A stretch of DNA of 64,000 bases, from NCBI GenBank assembly GCA_003254905.1, contig QANU01006828.1:1363775-1427774 (forward strand), given 5' to 3'. Both the position numbers and the translations under genes were made by a program. The DNA comes from Nissolia schottii (Eukaryota > Streptophyta > Magnoliopsida > Fabales > Fabaceae). This document shows, in pieces, positions 46,880-59,700 of this stretch (positions within the stretch are counted from its first letter, which is position 1; each line of letters begins with the position of its first letter). The notes under the pieces were generated by a model. That model had not been told where the DNA came from. It searched no databases and was given only the letters and a program-made list of their open reading frames with translations.

Positions 46880-48090
46880 AAGGAAAAAGAGGTTTGGTTG
46901 GGAGAATCTTTGGCAAAGGAGCAGCAGCCACTCTGGCTAACAATATAGTAGGTGGTATCAACTAGCCGTTGATGGATGACACGTGTATGGATGATAGTTT
47001 CTGCACGTTACACAGTCTTACCTGTAGAGGGGAGAATGGAGGGATACCTCGTCCAACCAATGAGTGATATTTGTATTATAGATAGGATTGGTTTCTCCAG
47101 AATTTCAAAATGTGTTTATAAAAACTAAGAGAAAAATACATTAATTACTTTATGTTAACTTGTTAATATTCATATGATTAAATGATATTGTAAAACTCCC
47201 TTAAATTAACAAGTTTATTAATTGAAACTCATATTACTGATGCAAATTATAATTATCTCACTTTTTAAATGTTTGTATTTGTAATACTATGAAGTATATA
47301 ATTATTCAAGTATAGTGAATAACAAATGAAAATGATGCATAATTTTTTTATTCTCTTTAGCTGCCAGTCTGCCACATGACTGTGTTGGAGTGATTGATCC
47401 AATATGTACAGCTGGTTTCAACTCAACTGGAATCTTTTTCTTTTTTAACATCTTAATTGAATTTAAAACATGAGTTTAATGGAGTGAAATGTCATTTTTG
47501 CTTTTGAAGTTGAACGTTTTTAATAATTCTATATTCAAATTTTTAAAATCATCAATATTAATCAAGTTTGTCATTGAAGTTAAGTTTCTATAGGATGATT
47601 TTAAAGATAATTTTGAGTTTAAAAGTTTATGAACAAAATTGATGAAAATTGTCAATTTTAATTAAAAAAAAAGATGATTTATTTGTTTCCAAGCCTATGA
47701 CTGAGTATGAGTGTTTTTTTTTTTTTTTTTTTCGGTTATTCAAACTTCAGAGATGATTGAACCGTTGGCTTAGGCGGCTACTATGGTTGGCTTGTTCTGT
47801 GGGGCCACAATTACAACTAAGCATCAATGCATTGCACACACTGATAACACAGTAGACGACATTATCAACGGGTTGAATTTGAATGAGTGATGATAGCTGA
47901 TCTGTTGCTACTTTGTTGTGGAACTGTCGAACGAACGGCCAATTATACAAGTCCAGAACCAAAACTATAGCCAGAACCAATGTGAAATGAAGGTGCACTT
48001 ACCGTTCATGGATTTTCAGAATTCATATGATATGATCCAAACTGATTTTTTTTAATGCTATAGAAAGTTAAAAATAAAGCTTATTGCCTC
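46880..48090. other. Intergenic, AT-rich
   Basis: Promoter side of the AG-peptide gene at the left. The remainder has no recognised gene. A run of T at 47714-47731 adjoins a more balanced, 250-base stretch (47745-48000) with no family match. Confidence 0.45.
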
Positions 48091-49030
48091 AAAAAGAAAG
48101 TACCTATCTAGTCATCATTCAAGATGGGTTGCAAAGCTAGGAGAGGATCTACAACAACCCAACACAAATCCCCCAATAGATTCTTGCTTTGCAAGCCAAT
48201 CAGCACAAGCATTAGCTTCACGAAGCACATGCTTCAAATTAACAACTCAATCATGGTGCAAAAGGTCTCGAATGTCTAAAATAATCACATGCTTCAAAAA
48301 TGAAATGCACAACATCAAGAAAGTCAATTTTTAAACAAAGACGTCAGATCCATAATTTCAAGTAGTACAAAGCCCAAACCGCATTGCTAATAACTCGGGC
48401 ATCAAATTACAAGAAACTCCAATAAACCCCTTCAAACCCACTTTCCGCTTTCCATCTTCCCATGAATAAGCCCACCAAACCTAGCAAGACTTGGGTTTCC
48501 TCTCGAGTTACCATCCACATTAACCGGCACCCATCTAGGAGGGGGCCAACTCCAACGCACAAACCGAGGTTTATGATCTTGGAGAAGAATAGTACCGACA
48601 ATAATCTTAGAATCCACAAGATCCTGCCAAATATTATTAGCCACCATTGACACAGGAACCATCGAAGCATCTAGGACTTCGAAATTCCGACCCCATCAAA
48701 TCCACCAAACGGTATGACACCAAAGAGAGGCTTCAGGCTTCAGAACTTGTCGCAAAGCTTTTAATCCAGGACCTGTGATGATCAACAAAGAGATTTATAG
48801 GCAAGGACACTCCCATGACATTCCAAACAAGCTTTGCCTTCGTGCATTCAAACAAACAATGTAAAATTGTTTCAGTATGTTTACGACAACGCCTACATGT
48901 TGCTGAATCACCATACCCACAGCGAAGCATGATAGCACAAGTTGGAAGCAAATCATGCATTGCAAGCCATAACATATGCTTACACTTCTTTGACAAACAC
49001 CACAACCATTTCCAATCTTTTATTTTATCC
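48090..49030 (-). mobile_element. LINE 3' relic: zf-RVT and RNase H domains
   Basis: Reading on the minus strand from 49005, MWCLSKKCKHMLWLAMHDLLPT with CRRCRKHTETILHCLFECTKAKLVW is the zinc-binding zf-RVT domain found after the reverse transcriptase of plant LINEs. From about 48590, WSWPPPRWVPVNVDGNSRGNP and ARFGGLIHGKMESGKWV is the start of the RNase H-like (RVT_3) domain with its first catalytic Asp. Frameshifts and stops separate the pieces. No reverse transcriptase remains. The relic at 34919-35275 covers the later half of the same kind of RNase H domain. Confidence 0.78.
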
Positions 49031-50959
49031 TGAGCATTATAGAGGCTATGAAGTTGCCTAACAAAACATGTCGCTACAAAATAAACGCATGAAGCAATAC
49101 CTTTCTAAATAATACAATCCTCTAGAGACTCATGCAGTCAAATACAAACATCACACAATTTTTGTTTAGGGTTCATTATTATATTTATACTTTTTCTTAT
49201 GACGATGTTAATTTTTCTTATATTTCTCCCCGTTTGTGTCACTTTCAATTAATTATGATGTTATAAATGATGCATAAGTCAATTTTATTTATTCTTTTCC
49301 TTTTTTTAAGAATTTAATTGCAATGCACTACTAGTGTAAAGGAATTTTACGTTGTCATTCAATCATATACTGATAAATCGGTAAACATAATTGACTACGA
49401 AATGAATTAATTGAGTGAAACTTTTTACACTGCCAGTACATCAAAATTAAAATATTTTTTTAAACAATTGAGTTAGTTTTAATTTGCAAAGTTCTAAAGA
49501 TTGAAATACCAAGAGTGTTGATGTACTGGTAGAGATGACTCCAACAAAAAGAATTTGAATAAAAAACATCAATTACAAGGACACATTTGATATTTATTGA
49601 GATATTATTTTAGTCAAAATTGACCTTAAAATTTTAAATTGAGGTTTTGATTTTGGACTAGAAATTGAGGCTTACCAAAAAAAAATAAAAACTAACCGCT
49701 TGTTTATAAAACCAATATATTTTTCTTCATGAAAGCTAAAACGTAAAGAAAGGAACGATGCGACAATGTTAAAGTATAATAATACAATAACAATGTGGCA
49801 TAAGCATAGCTGCATATAGAGTGCAATTGGCATTATCCCGAAGCCTACACCTCCATTTATTGAAGTTTTTTCTGGGAACCAAAGCAACGGCAATGCCAAG
49901 ATAATACAAACCAATTGAGGTTCAAACAATTGGAAGCGACAAAATTTTGGCGCATGTTAGTTAAACAACTTCCTAGTGGCCAAGTCGGAAAAACCAATCA
50001 GTGAACAAACAAAATGGCATCTAATTAAATCACTAATGAATGATGCTAGACATAATTACACAGACAACTTAAGCCTCGTCATTGTAAGTATAAAAAAAAA
50101 GGAAAAAGCAACTACATGAAGGTAGTTTAGTAAATGATGCAACTTAAAGACAGGGAATAAAAAAAAAAAAAAACTCTGGTAGAATTTTACAAGAACAAAA
50201 AAACTCAGGTCTCTCTACTCAGACAGCGGTTTGTAAGAGCACTTTAAAGGGTTGAGGTGCTGTTGACATGGTATTAGTGGTATTCGTAGGGTACCAATAT
50301 CATTGAGAAGAACATAGGGGTTATACAGAATTAGAGATACCTTCAAGGCCTTAAATAAATAGATCTGCATAGTAATGGATGTGAAAAGAGAATAGAAAAT
50401 ATGAACTATGAAGAAATAAAGATCTAGAGGCTTTACGATTGCGACTAATCACCACTTCAGATGTACAACATCAATAACAACTGAGCCGTTTCCTACTATG
50501 TAGGGTTGGCTATATGAATCAAAAGATGTCATAATGCACTATCAAGAACCATGCTACCACTTCAGATATATTACCCCATACATACAGCAGTTCTTAGGCT
50601 ATTTAAACCACGGGACCTTCTATTTTTCTTACCATAAATAAATTTTTTAAGACAGCATCAAACATTTCACACTGCAAAGCCTCCTTAAAGCGAGCAACAC
50701 TAACCTTCGTCAAGAAGGTTAGATGGGGACCCAAAAATAGATGCAGAAAAAGATTTTCGCAACATATATACATATCACGTCTAGATGCAAAAGGCTTCTT
50801 AAAGGCTCATGACCAAGGTCAAGACAGCAAGAAAGAAGGATAGAAAACAACAAACCGTTTCTCTATACATGAGGATGTCATTGGCAATACTCAATTTTAC
50901 ATTTTAATTGTCAGCGTTTGAGAGAAACACTAAAGGCAGCAATGGGGCCTTTGGATAGA
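49031..50959. other. Intergenic, AT-rich, no gene recognised
   Basis: No protein or RNA gene found. The right end (about 50800-50959) is the likely 3' UTR of MND1 on the minus strand. At 50455-50530 the phrase CTGAGCCGTTTCCTACTATG followed by TAGGGTTGGCTATATGAATC looks like a common plant repeat fragment, but it was not assigned. Confidence 0.45.
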
Positions 50960-53196
50960 TTAATCAGCAACTTGTTTGAGTGGAATGGGTGCTAACTCCA
51001 AATAGTCAAAATCTTCTGTTATACCAATCTGCATGGAGGCACCAGGTGCAAGATATATAAGAGAAAAAGAGACAGGAGTAATCAACGGCATCAAGGAGGG
51101 CAATGTGTAAGCTATAGGGTACACAAAAGGATATTTAATTTGGTAAGCTTACTAAAGTTACCAAGTTGTATCATTCCATTCAAGTAACTATTTGACAGCC
51201 AAAAGCAGCCCTAACAATTAGCTGATGATTATGCAGAAGTAACTATGCACATTTTGCGGGTTTAAACTCAAATGAAATGACTGACCTCCTTGTACATGTT
51301 TTCAAGTTGCTCCTTAGCCTCGGGGAAGTTGTTTGAACACCATTGCGTCAGGGTGAAAATGTTGTCTGCATAAATTTTGGCCGCAACAAAAAGAAAAGGG
51401 ATTATATGTATCGCCATCAGTGTGACATTTCACAATTGCAGACACGCCAGTCTCCCTTCATAGACCCAACTCCACACAGGGAAAAATATAAATGAAAGGT
51501 AAAAACATAAAAGGTAGAACCTGTCCATCTGTTGGCTGATGCATGGGCAACTTCAATTGCTTCCTCTGTCATTAGTAATACCAAAACATCAGGGTCCCAA
51601 TTCCAAATTATAACAAGGTATGAAGATCAACCTTCTGAAACATTAAAGGTATTGTACAGATAAAAGCATTAAAAAATAAGCATACAGATAAAAGCATTAA
51701 AAAATAAGCATTTCTCAACTCATTGCTTCAAAGGCAGCAGGATCATTATCTCTGTACTGTGCCAACTCTTCCTGAAAAATTCAAATACTATATGAATGTT
51801 ACGATACTGACTTTATGCTGATCATATGAAGTAACAACAAATAATCCATAATCCAACCTTCAATCCACTGTGCTTCTGCTCAACAGCTTTTAGATCAGCT
51901 AAGGCCTCCTCTCGTTCATCCTGGAGAAAATTCAATATAAAGAAATATGATAACAGAAGTAGAGCTAACTGGATTCAGATGAGGGAGGGATTATAACTTA
52001 CAGATTCCTCTCGCCCCTTCTTTAGTTCCTCACATTGGTCAACAAGTTCGGCATGCCGCTTCTTACTGCTTTGCAGATCAGATTCAAGTTTGTGAGACAC
52101 ATTCCTAAGCTGTGAATCAAGTTTATAACGTAGTAATTAGGTTATGCTAGGATAATATAAGATGTCACAATAATACTGTGTAGCTTTGTCAGTTGGAACT
52201 TCACCTGATTTCCAGCACAGCTAGGAAGACTCCAGAAGTATACCTGAAAGGAAAAAAAAACGTATGAGCATTGATTTTATAAAATTAACCATGGAGAAAA
52301 ACCTTTCTCTATATCGTTGACATCCCATGGTTTCAGGTAGTGGAACAAAACAAGTATCTCATACTAATGCATCCCTATTCCCTAACCATAATATTAATGC
52401 TAGAACTGGGAACAAGCATACGAAAGGATGTTAAAACTTACAGAAGTTCCTATCTTATCTTTGTAAACAAGGTCATCATCCACCAAACTTTGGATAACAT
52501 CTTTCACAGACTGAGAAATAACACCTTTCTTAGGACCTAACTTCTCGAGCTCCTTAAGCTGAAACAACAACAACAACAGCGATAATAATAATAATTAAAA
52601 AAAAAAGTATATAAATCAGTAATTACAACAAAACGCTAATCATACAAACTAACACTGAAATGGAAGAGTGAAATGTGAATTTGGTGCCAACCAGGTAAAA
52701 GTCTTGGGAGTCGTAGAAGATTTGAAGCATCTTCTCACGCTTCTCTTCCAATGAAAGACCCCTTTTCTTCGACTGCACCCAAAAACAAAAATCAACCAAA
52801 TTGTAATTCCACAAATAGCACAACTGGCATTTTAACAAACGCGGAGAGAGCACTCCAACACAAATAGCAGGAAATCACTCTTCCCACAATATCGGAGATC
52901 GATTTGGCGCTGAAAAAATTGGTTCCGTTTTAGGGTCCCCCCCCTCTTTTTTCCGTTAATCACAATTCTGATCCATTTTTTAATTCCAATTAACTCAACA
53001 AATAGAATCCGATGAAGAAAACGAAAAAGGAACGAATTCACCAGATTGAATTCAAATTTGTGATCAAAACAACAATTAAGCAAAAAAATCAAAGCCGTCA
53101 TAGAAGCTGTTGCAAAAGATTAAGCTGAAAACAGAGATCAACAATGAACGAAGACAACAGAAGAATATTCCGGCGAGTGAGGAAACCGAATTACCA
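50960..53196 (-). CDS. MND1: Meiotic nuclear division protein 1 homolog
   Basis: Partner of HOP2; the heterodimer stimulates DMC1/RAD51 strand invasion in meiotic homologous recombination. Ten minus-strand exons: 53196-53194, 52772-52692, 52558-52442, 52243-52205, 52109-52002, 51920-51858, 51771-51720, 51565-51521, 51365-51286, 51028-50960, giving 218 residues. The first coding exon contributes only the ATG; the next begins [20 protein letters not shown], the conserved N-terminus. A winged-helix DNA-binding region follows ([33 protein letters not shown]), then a long coiled coil (about residues 85-150), then [26 protein letters not shown] and [10 protein letters not shown]. The C-terminus has an extra [10 protein letters not shown] beyond what I recall for Arabidopsis. 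An in-frame ATG exists upstream of exon 2 inside the intron, but splicing to the short exon restores the conserved start. An E2F-like site lies 76 bases upstream of the ATG. Confidence 0.93.
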
Positions 53197-53271
53197 TTCC
53201 GGCGGCAGAAGAGTGATGGAGAAGATTCCGGAAACGCGAGGTTTTCGTGTGCGTAACTGCGATTCTCTGTT

Positions 53272-53283
53272 TTTGGCGGGAAA
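53272..53283. promoter_or_regulatory. E2F-type binding site upstream of MND1
   Basis: TTTGGCGGGAAA is a full match to the E2F consensus (TTTSSCGS with flanking A). It lies 76 bases upstream of the MND1 ATG, in the probable promoter or leader. It suggests S-phase or premeiotic activation; this is an inference from the motif. Confidence 0.55.
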
Positions 53284-53299
53284 ATTGTCTTGTAAAGTT

Positions 53300-56200
53300 T
53301 TGCTGTTTATGTTCAAAATTTCCGGAATATTTATAATTTATACGTGGATATGGGCATTGTTTTCCTCCTTTTTCTCAAGCAAATATAACGACGTTTTTTA
53401 TAAGAATAAATAAACACACCAGCAGGAATATTTCTTTACCACTACATATTTATTTTTTAAATATTTCTTCTTTTTTACTTCGTGTTGTTTTGTGGCTATT
53501 TCATGTTGATGGCATGCGGATACAAGCATTTTTCATTATTTGATACTTATTGCTTTTATTTACAACTTGGGCCAACATCTTGTGCTATTCGAGCCATTTC
53601 AAATACAATCACCTTATTTTACACAAAGTTTTAAGAATTTTTAATCGGTAGAATTTCAACACATTTACCGTTATGTGGTGTTTTGGGGGGTTATAATTAC
53701 ACGTTTAAATATCCACACAATGTTATTTTAATATTAAAGTTTGAGATAGATATAAAGTTTCTTTTCACAATACATCACGAAGATTTACACTCACATCACA
53801 TGACATGTGTGTAAGTCTCATGATAGGTTGTGAATGAAAAACTACGAGTATACTAATGTTATTAAAAATGAGAGTTTAGAGTTTACTCAAAAGCTTTCAA
53901 AGTCTTATAAAAATAAAGTGTAAAAGTAAATCATAAAAATGCAAATGTTACTTAATGTAAGTAAAATGATTTTAAAATAATACATGAACTTGTGTATATG
54001 AACTTATGTGTATTGATATGTAAAATTTTAAATAATTTTTTAGGCTTTAAATTACACAAATTGTTTAACATAATATAATTCATAAGTAATAAAAAAGAAA
54101 TCATTTTTATAGTTAGCAAACTAATTAATCATATTCATTTTTTAAAATAAACAATAACATAAATCTAATATTAGGGGTGATGAGACAACTAATATTTTTC
54201 TTATTATTATTGTTATTGTAATTGTAATTGTCTAAATGTTTTAATTTTTTTATGTCCATTAAATAAAGTCTATATTGATTGGGTTATTGTTAAAAATTTG
54301 ACCCAATTTGCAAGTCTAAAAAAGTGTAACTGAAGTCCCATTTTTACAATTTATATGAATTATATGCATAAAATTTATGTTTTTAAGATTAAAAGCAAGA
54401 GCTTTGAAGTGTAAATCATATGATTTTTAAAGTTAAAAGTGAAATTCTACTTCAATTAATTTGCGAGTAACATGTAAAATATTTTGAATTACTAAAAACA
54501 CAAAAGTTATCACTTTTAACCATTAAAACAAACTTTTAACTACTTTCGTCTACACTAATTTTAATGTTTAAATAGCACTCTTCTTAATTAAAAAATAATG
54601 TGCGAGAAATTAGCTTGTTATCAAGAGAATTTCACAAAAAGTATAACTCGCTGACAAGATGAAGTAATTGGTCTATTGATTTCATGAAATCGGCTTTGAC
54701 CAATCAATTTTAAGATATGAAAATCATTAGATAATGTAATATGTTTTACTGAAGTACAGGTTCGTTGCACTTCTCAGCTCTAAAAATACTCAACCTGCAA
54801 TTCCAAATGCACCAAGTAAAGAGAAAAATAGTGAGATTTGCAAAATAATAAAATGTTTGATAGAAATAAAATGTGAGTTTGAGGAGTTATGAATAGATTA
54901 ATTATTTTATAAATGTTTAGTTAATTATAAAATAAATTTGAAACGACAGCATGTTTAGGCCTAGCGAAGTTGGCTCAATTAGTCCAAGCATAAAGGTTGC
55001 GTTAATTTCCTGCTTATACAAACACGAAGTTGGCTCAATTAGCCTAACTGCATTGTCATTTCAATAATATATAAAACTATTCCAAAACAAAATAAAAGTG
55101 AATACATAAACAAAAGGAAAATAGTTTCTCTTTGCATTCTTCTTCTTTGTTTTATCTCACATTACAAAGAAAAGAAAAAGGAAAATAGTTATGTCTTTGT
55201 GATATGACAGAATTAAACGTGGCTATGCAGAAATGAAGATGAGACTAATTATAAAATCTTATAAGAAAAACATGAAGATTTGAAATGATGTGTATGTTCA
55301 AATCCTGAATAAAATGACAAAAAGAAGTTGCCTAAAATAATGGAAGTCGATGGTGACATAATCCCTCATCCAACAACTCTGTCTTAGGTTCTTGGTCCAA
55401 AGTAAAAGAGGAGACCACTTCATGAACAGTTTCTCAATACTTCTTAAACCAATTTGATTACTCCTTCTGTTATACATTAATTAACTGTCACTTTGACTTA
55501 GGTACTGATATTAAGAAAATAATTAAAAAATTTCAAAGTAAAAATAAAATTGATACTGGTACTTAATAAAATTACTCATAATTCATTTTCATTTATTATC
55601 TCTAATATATTACTACCCACTTTGTTTTACTATTTACATTTAATAAAGATATATTTTTAAAAAAGTAATATTGTCTAAATTTAAAAACAACAATTATTTG
55701 AAAAAAATACGAAAATAAAAATATGAACAACTATATGAAAACAAAGGAAAGTAGTGTATAGTAAAACATTAAATTTATTAAGAGCCAATATCTCAAGTGA
55801 TAGTGTAAACTAAAAGAATTGTATTTAACTTTGTATGAAAGATATATAATATGTCTGATCCAAAATATAACTACCTTAAAAAAATAATAATGAATTCAAA
55901 AAATTATTAAAGGAACACAAGTCTAATTCCTCATCTTTATACACACAATAAAAATAATTCCAACCAAATGTTTTTGACTCACACTTTATCAAATTTACTT
56001 TTGTTATTATGAGGGTGCTCAACTGTGTTTCAACTAAGAATTTCTACGTAGTTGCAAGTTTGCTAATTGGCAGTTTCCATTTCAATTGCTTTACGTAATT
56101 AAACTCTTTTACATTATGACTAATACAGCCTATTTTATCCTTAATTAATCAAGATCAAGAATCAAAAGTAGGTGGTACGCATGCATCGTCACTTGTATTT

Positions 56201-56704
56201 TTAAGAACCATGCTCCCGTCACCATTGTTGTCATTTTATCATTAACTTCTTATTAAATCATTTCCGTGCCTGGTTTTTTCCATTCCTTACTTTGAATCAC
56301 TTTTTTGGACCAATTTATTTATTTATTTGTGTTGGTCTAATCACGTTTATGTAAATTTCTCCTAGTGGGGCACATCATTATTGGGAGAAATATCATACAA
56401 TAATACAAACTTTGCAATGTTTATTTACACGGTGCATCCTTTTCTATTTAATTCAACTCTCTCTCTGTGTCTCGCTCTTTCCATCAGGGAAAATAACTTT
56501 GTTTAATCTTTTTCAGGGGCTGGTTTTTTCAAAACCAGCGAAGGGCATGTCCAATTTGACAAGTTGCATGAATGAAATGAAAGGTCAAAAACCAAATGAA
56601 TGGTTGGGTTGGTACATAACCACTAACAAATCAGCAACATTATTGGATTTAACAGAATAAGTTGGACCAATAACAACTTCTTGAGCTCTTGGTAGTTCAT
56701 AGAC
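53300..56704. other. Long AT-rich intergenic region
   Basis: No gene recognised in 3.4 kb. An 18-bp phrase CGAAGTTGGCTCAATTAG is repeated exactly 60 bases apart (54965-54982 and 55025-55042). CT-rich sequence around 56456-56485 may be part of the receptor kinase promoter or leader. Confidence 0.5.
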
Positions 56705-59700
56705 ATGGCAAATTCCTCTGGATTCATCCTTTTGTTGATGCTTTGTGTTGTTGGTCTCAAAATCGTAGTTCATGCACAGCAACAAACAGGTTAGCATTTG
56801 CCATGATCAGCAGTGTATGAATGAGTCTGTGTTACTTTTTTCTCTGCAACATTATTAATTTAATGATTTGGGTATTTTTCCTTAGGTAGATTTTAGCTTC
56901 TCTTAGAATTACTCAATAATATCAGCTTGGAATATTGTGTACAATAACTGCGTGGAAGCTTCAGGGTTTTAGGTTTTGAGGCTCTCTCATATCTCATTTT
57001 TGCATGCCTTTCAATTCATGGTTCTTTTGGGTCTTGATGGAACCACCGGTACCCGGGCTCTATTATCTAGAACTCGGCTAATCTGACCTGACTCGAATGA
57101 GGTCCCCAAAGTGGATAGGGATTTTTTCCATTTCAGTGGCTCGAAGCTGAGACCTTCTTGGTTTATGATGGGTAATTAACAAGAAGCTAGTGAGTTTTGG
57201 AGTGTAAATTAAACAAGCTAAAGTCCTGCATTTTTTCTGAAGTGCAAATAAGCTATAATGTTGCATTTCTCAACCTGCTTTGTCTTTCTTTTCAGGCTTC
57301 ATAAGCATTGATTGTGGAGGTCCTGAGAATTTTGAGTACACAGATGATTTCATAAATTACAACACAGATGGAGCTTACATACAAACAGGTGTTAACAGAA
57401 ACATCTCCTCTGAATATGGATACCCGAAAAACCCCAATCTGCCAGAACCACTCTCTGATCTCAGAAGTTTTCCTAAGGGAGAGAGGAACTGCTACAGCTT
57501 AAGAGCAGGAGGAAGAGGCAGTTTACATTTGTTAAGGGCTTCATTCTTGTATGGAAACTATGACGGCGAGAACAAGCCGCCGGAATTCGATCTCTATGTT
57601 GATGCCTATTTCTGGCACTCGGTGGCGTTTCGAAATGCCTCTGAGGTAGTGGTAACAGAAATAATCAGCGTGGCGCAATCGGAGGTTACTAATGTTTGTC
57701 TTGTGAACGAGGGAGCAGGAATTCCTTTTATCTCAGCATTGGAACTTAGGCCTCTTAATAGTAACATTTATAGTACCGAGTTAGGCGAATCTGCTTCTCT
57801 GCTACTTTTCAAAAGATGGGACATTGGATCACTCAATGGAAGTGAAAGATATGAAGATGATGTCTATGATAGAATTTGGTCCCCTTACAATTCATCCTCT
57901 TGGGATTCTATCGAGACTTCTTCGCCGATAAATGCCGATGCTGACGGTTATAGAGCACCATTTGAAGTCATCAGGACCGCCGCTAGGCCGAAGAATGGTA
58001 GCGATGCTTTGGAATTTTCGTGGATGCCGGATGATCCAGATTTGGAATTTTATGTCTACTTATACTTTGCTGAAGTGGATAAGCTTAAGAAAACAGAACT
58101 GAGGAAATTCACTGTATCCTGGAATGGTTCTCCCTTGTTTGAACCGTTAGTGCCAAGCTACTTAGATGCAATCACTCTTTCTAATTCGAAATCCTTGGTA
58201 GCAAATGAGCATCGGATTTCTATACAGAAAACGAAAGATTCGACCCTTCCGCCTATTCTTAATGCAGTTGAGATTTATGTAGTAAGAAAACTGGATGGAC
58301 TTCCAACATTTGAACAAGATGGTATGATATGATCTCTATGCTGAAATATAATGTGCATCAGCAATGTTGCAATGCCTACCTTGCTGACTCCAACCCAGAA
58401 TAAGAGCAAACTTTGGTGCAAATTTTACCAAATAATAGTATTATTACTTGCAAATATTTTAATTTTATTATGCCTCTAAGTGAATTCAATTTATATTACT
58501 TATATGTAGTTGGTGCTATGATGGATATCAAGGAAAGATATGGAGTTCAAAGAAATTGGATGGGTGATCCGTGTGAGCCAAAGAACTACTCTTGGGAGGG
58601 CTTACAGTGTAACTATAGCACTTCACTTCCTCCAAGAATTACATCACTGTGAGTATTCCTCAAAGCCATTACCGAACTTCAATTCATGATGATACTCAAA
58701 TTTTAGAAGAGAGCATTTTTATTTTTGATAGGAATCTAAGCTCAATCTGTTTGAGTGGAAGAATAGCTCCTTCTATTGCCAACCTCTCTTCGCTCGAATC
58801 GCTGTAAGTACCAAGTACACATCTTGAAAAACACAAGTATGTGATTTGAAATTATGCCTCTTAACTAAAACTACGTTGTTTTGACTCAGGGATTTATCTA
58901 ACAACAGCTTAACCGGACCAGTGCCTCAGTTTCTAGATGGACTGAGATCCCTAAAATATTTGTAAGTCTGCTACAACCAATAAATATAATGGCAAACTGG
59001 CATATGGTTGATCCAAGATAAATCAAATTATATATGTAGGAATTTGAAGGGTAACCAACTATCAGGTTCTGTCTCTGCCACACTTGATGAGAGATCAAAG
59101 GCTGGATTACTTACACTGAGGTAAGCCTATCCATTATAATTTATAGACCTAGAGACGCATATTGCAAGTTTTATTTGCCTTGGAAACTAACAAGAACCAA
59201 GGTGTTAAGTATGAAGAGATTTGAAGACAAGTGGATGTGTCATCAAACATCTTAAAGGATGAATATGATCTGACTGTTTTGTTTTCGCCATTTGCAGGGT
59301 GGATGATCAAAATCTCTGTGGCGCAGATTGCGGTGGCAAAAGTAACAAAAAGATTTTCGTTCCCATAGTAGCATCATTATCATCAGTTTTAGCTCTATTA
59401 GCTGTTTTAATCCTCATTTGGAAACTTAGGAGAAATGAAGTATCAGGTAATGCTGGCTTTAATGAAAATGTAACTCCTTTCATCTACTTCTCAAAAGATG
59501 AAGAATAGAGTTAACTACTCAACAAACAATTTTCTGGCTTTGATCACATATTTTAATTGCTCCTTCTTAAGACGAGGAGATGAACAAGCGCAGCAGTGGC
59601 GGGAGAACTGTAGCATCAAAGAACTGGCAATATACATATTCCGATGTTGTAGAGGTCACCAAAAACTTCGAAACAATCATCGGGAAGGGGGGATTCGGAA

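Noticed and set aside
52623-52853. Alternative longer start for MND1 ([10 protein letters not shown]...)
   Set aside because: It lies in the first intron before a good acceptor (GGGTGCAG). Splicing to the ATG at 53196 restores the conserved MSKKRG start.
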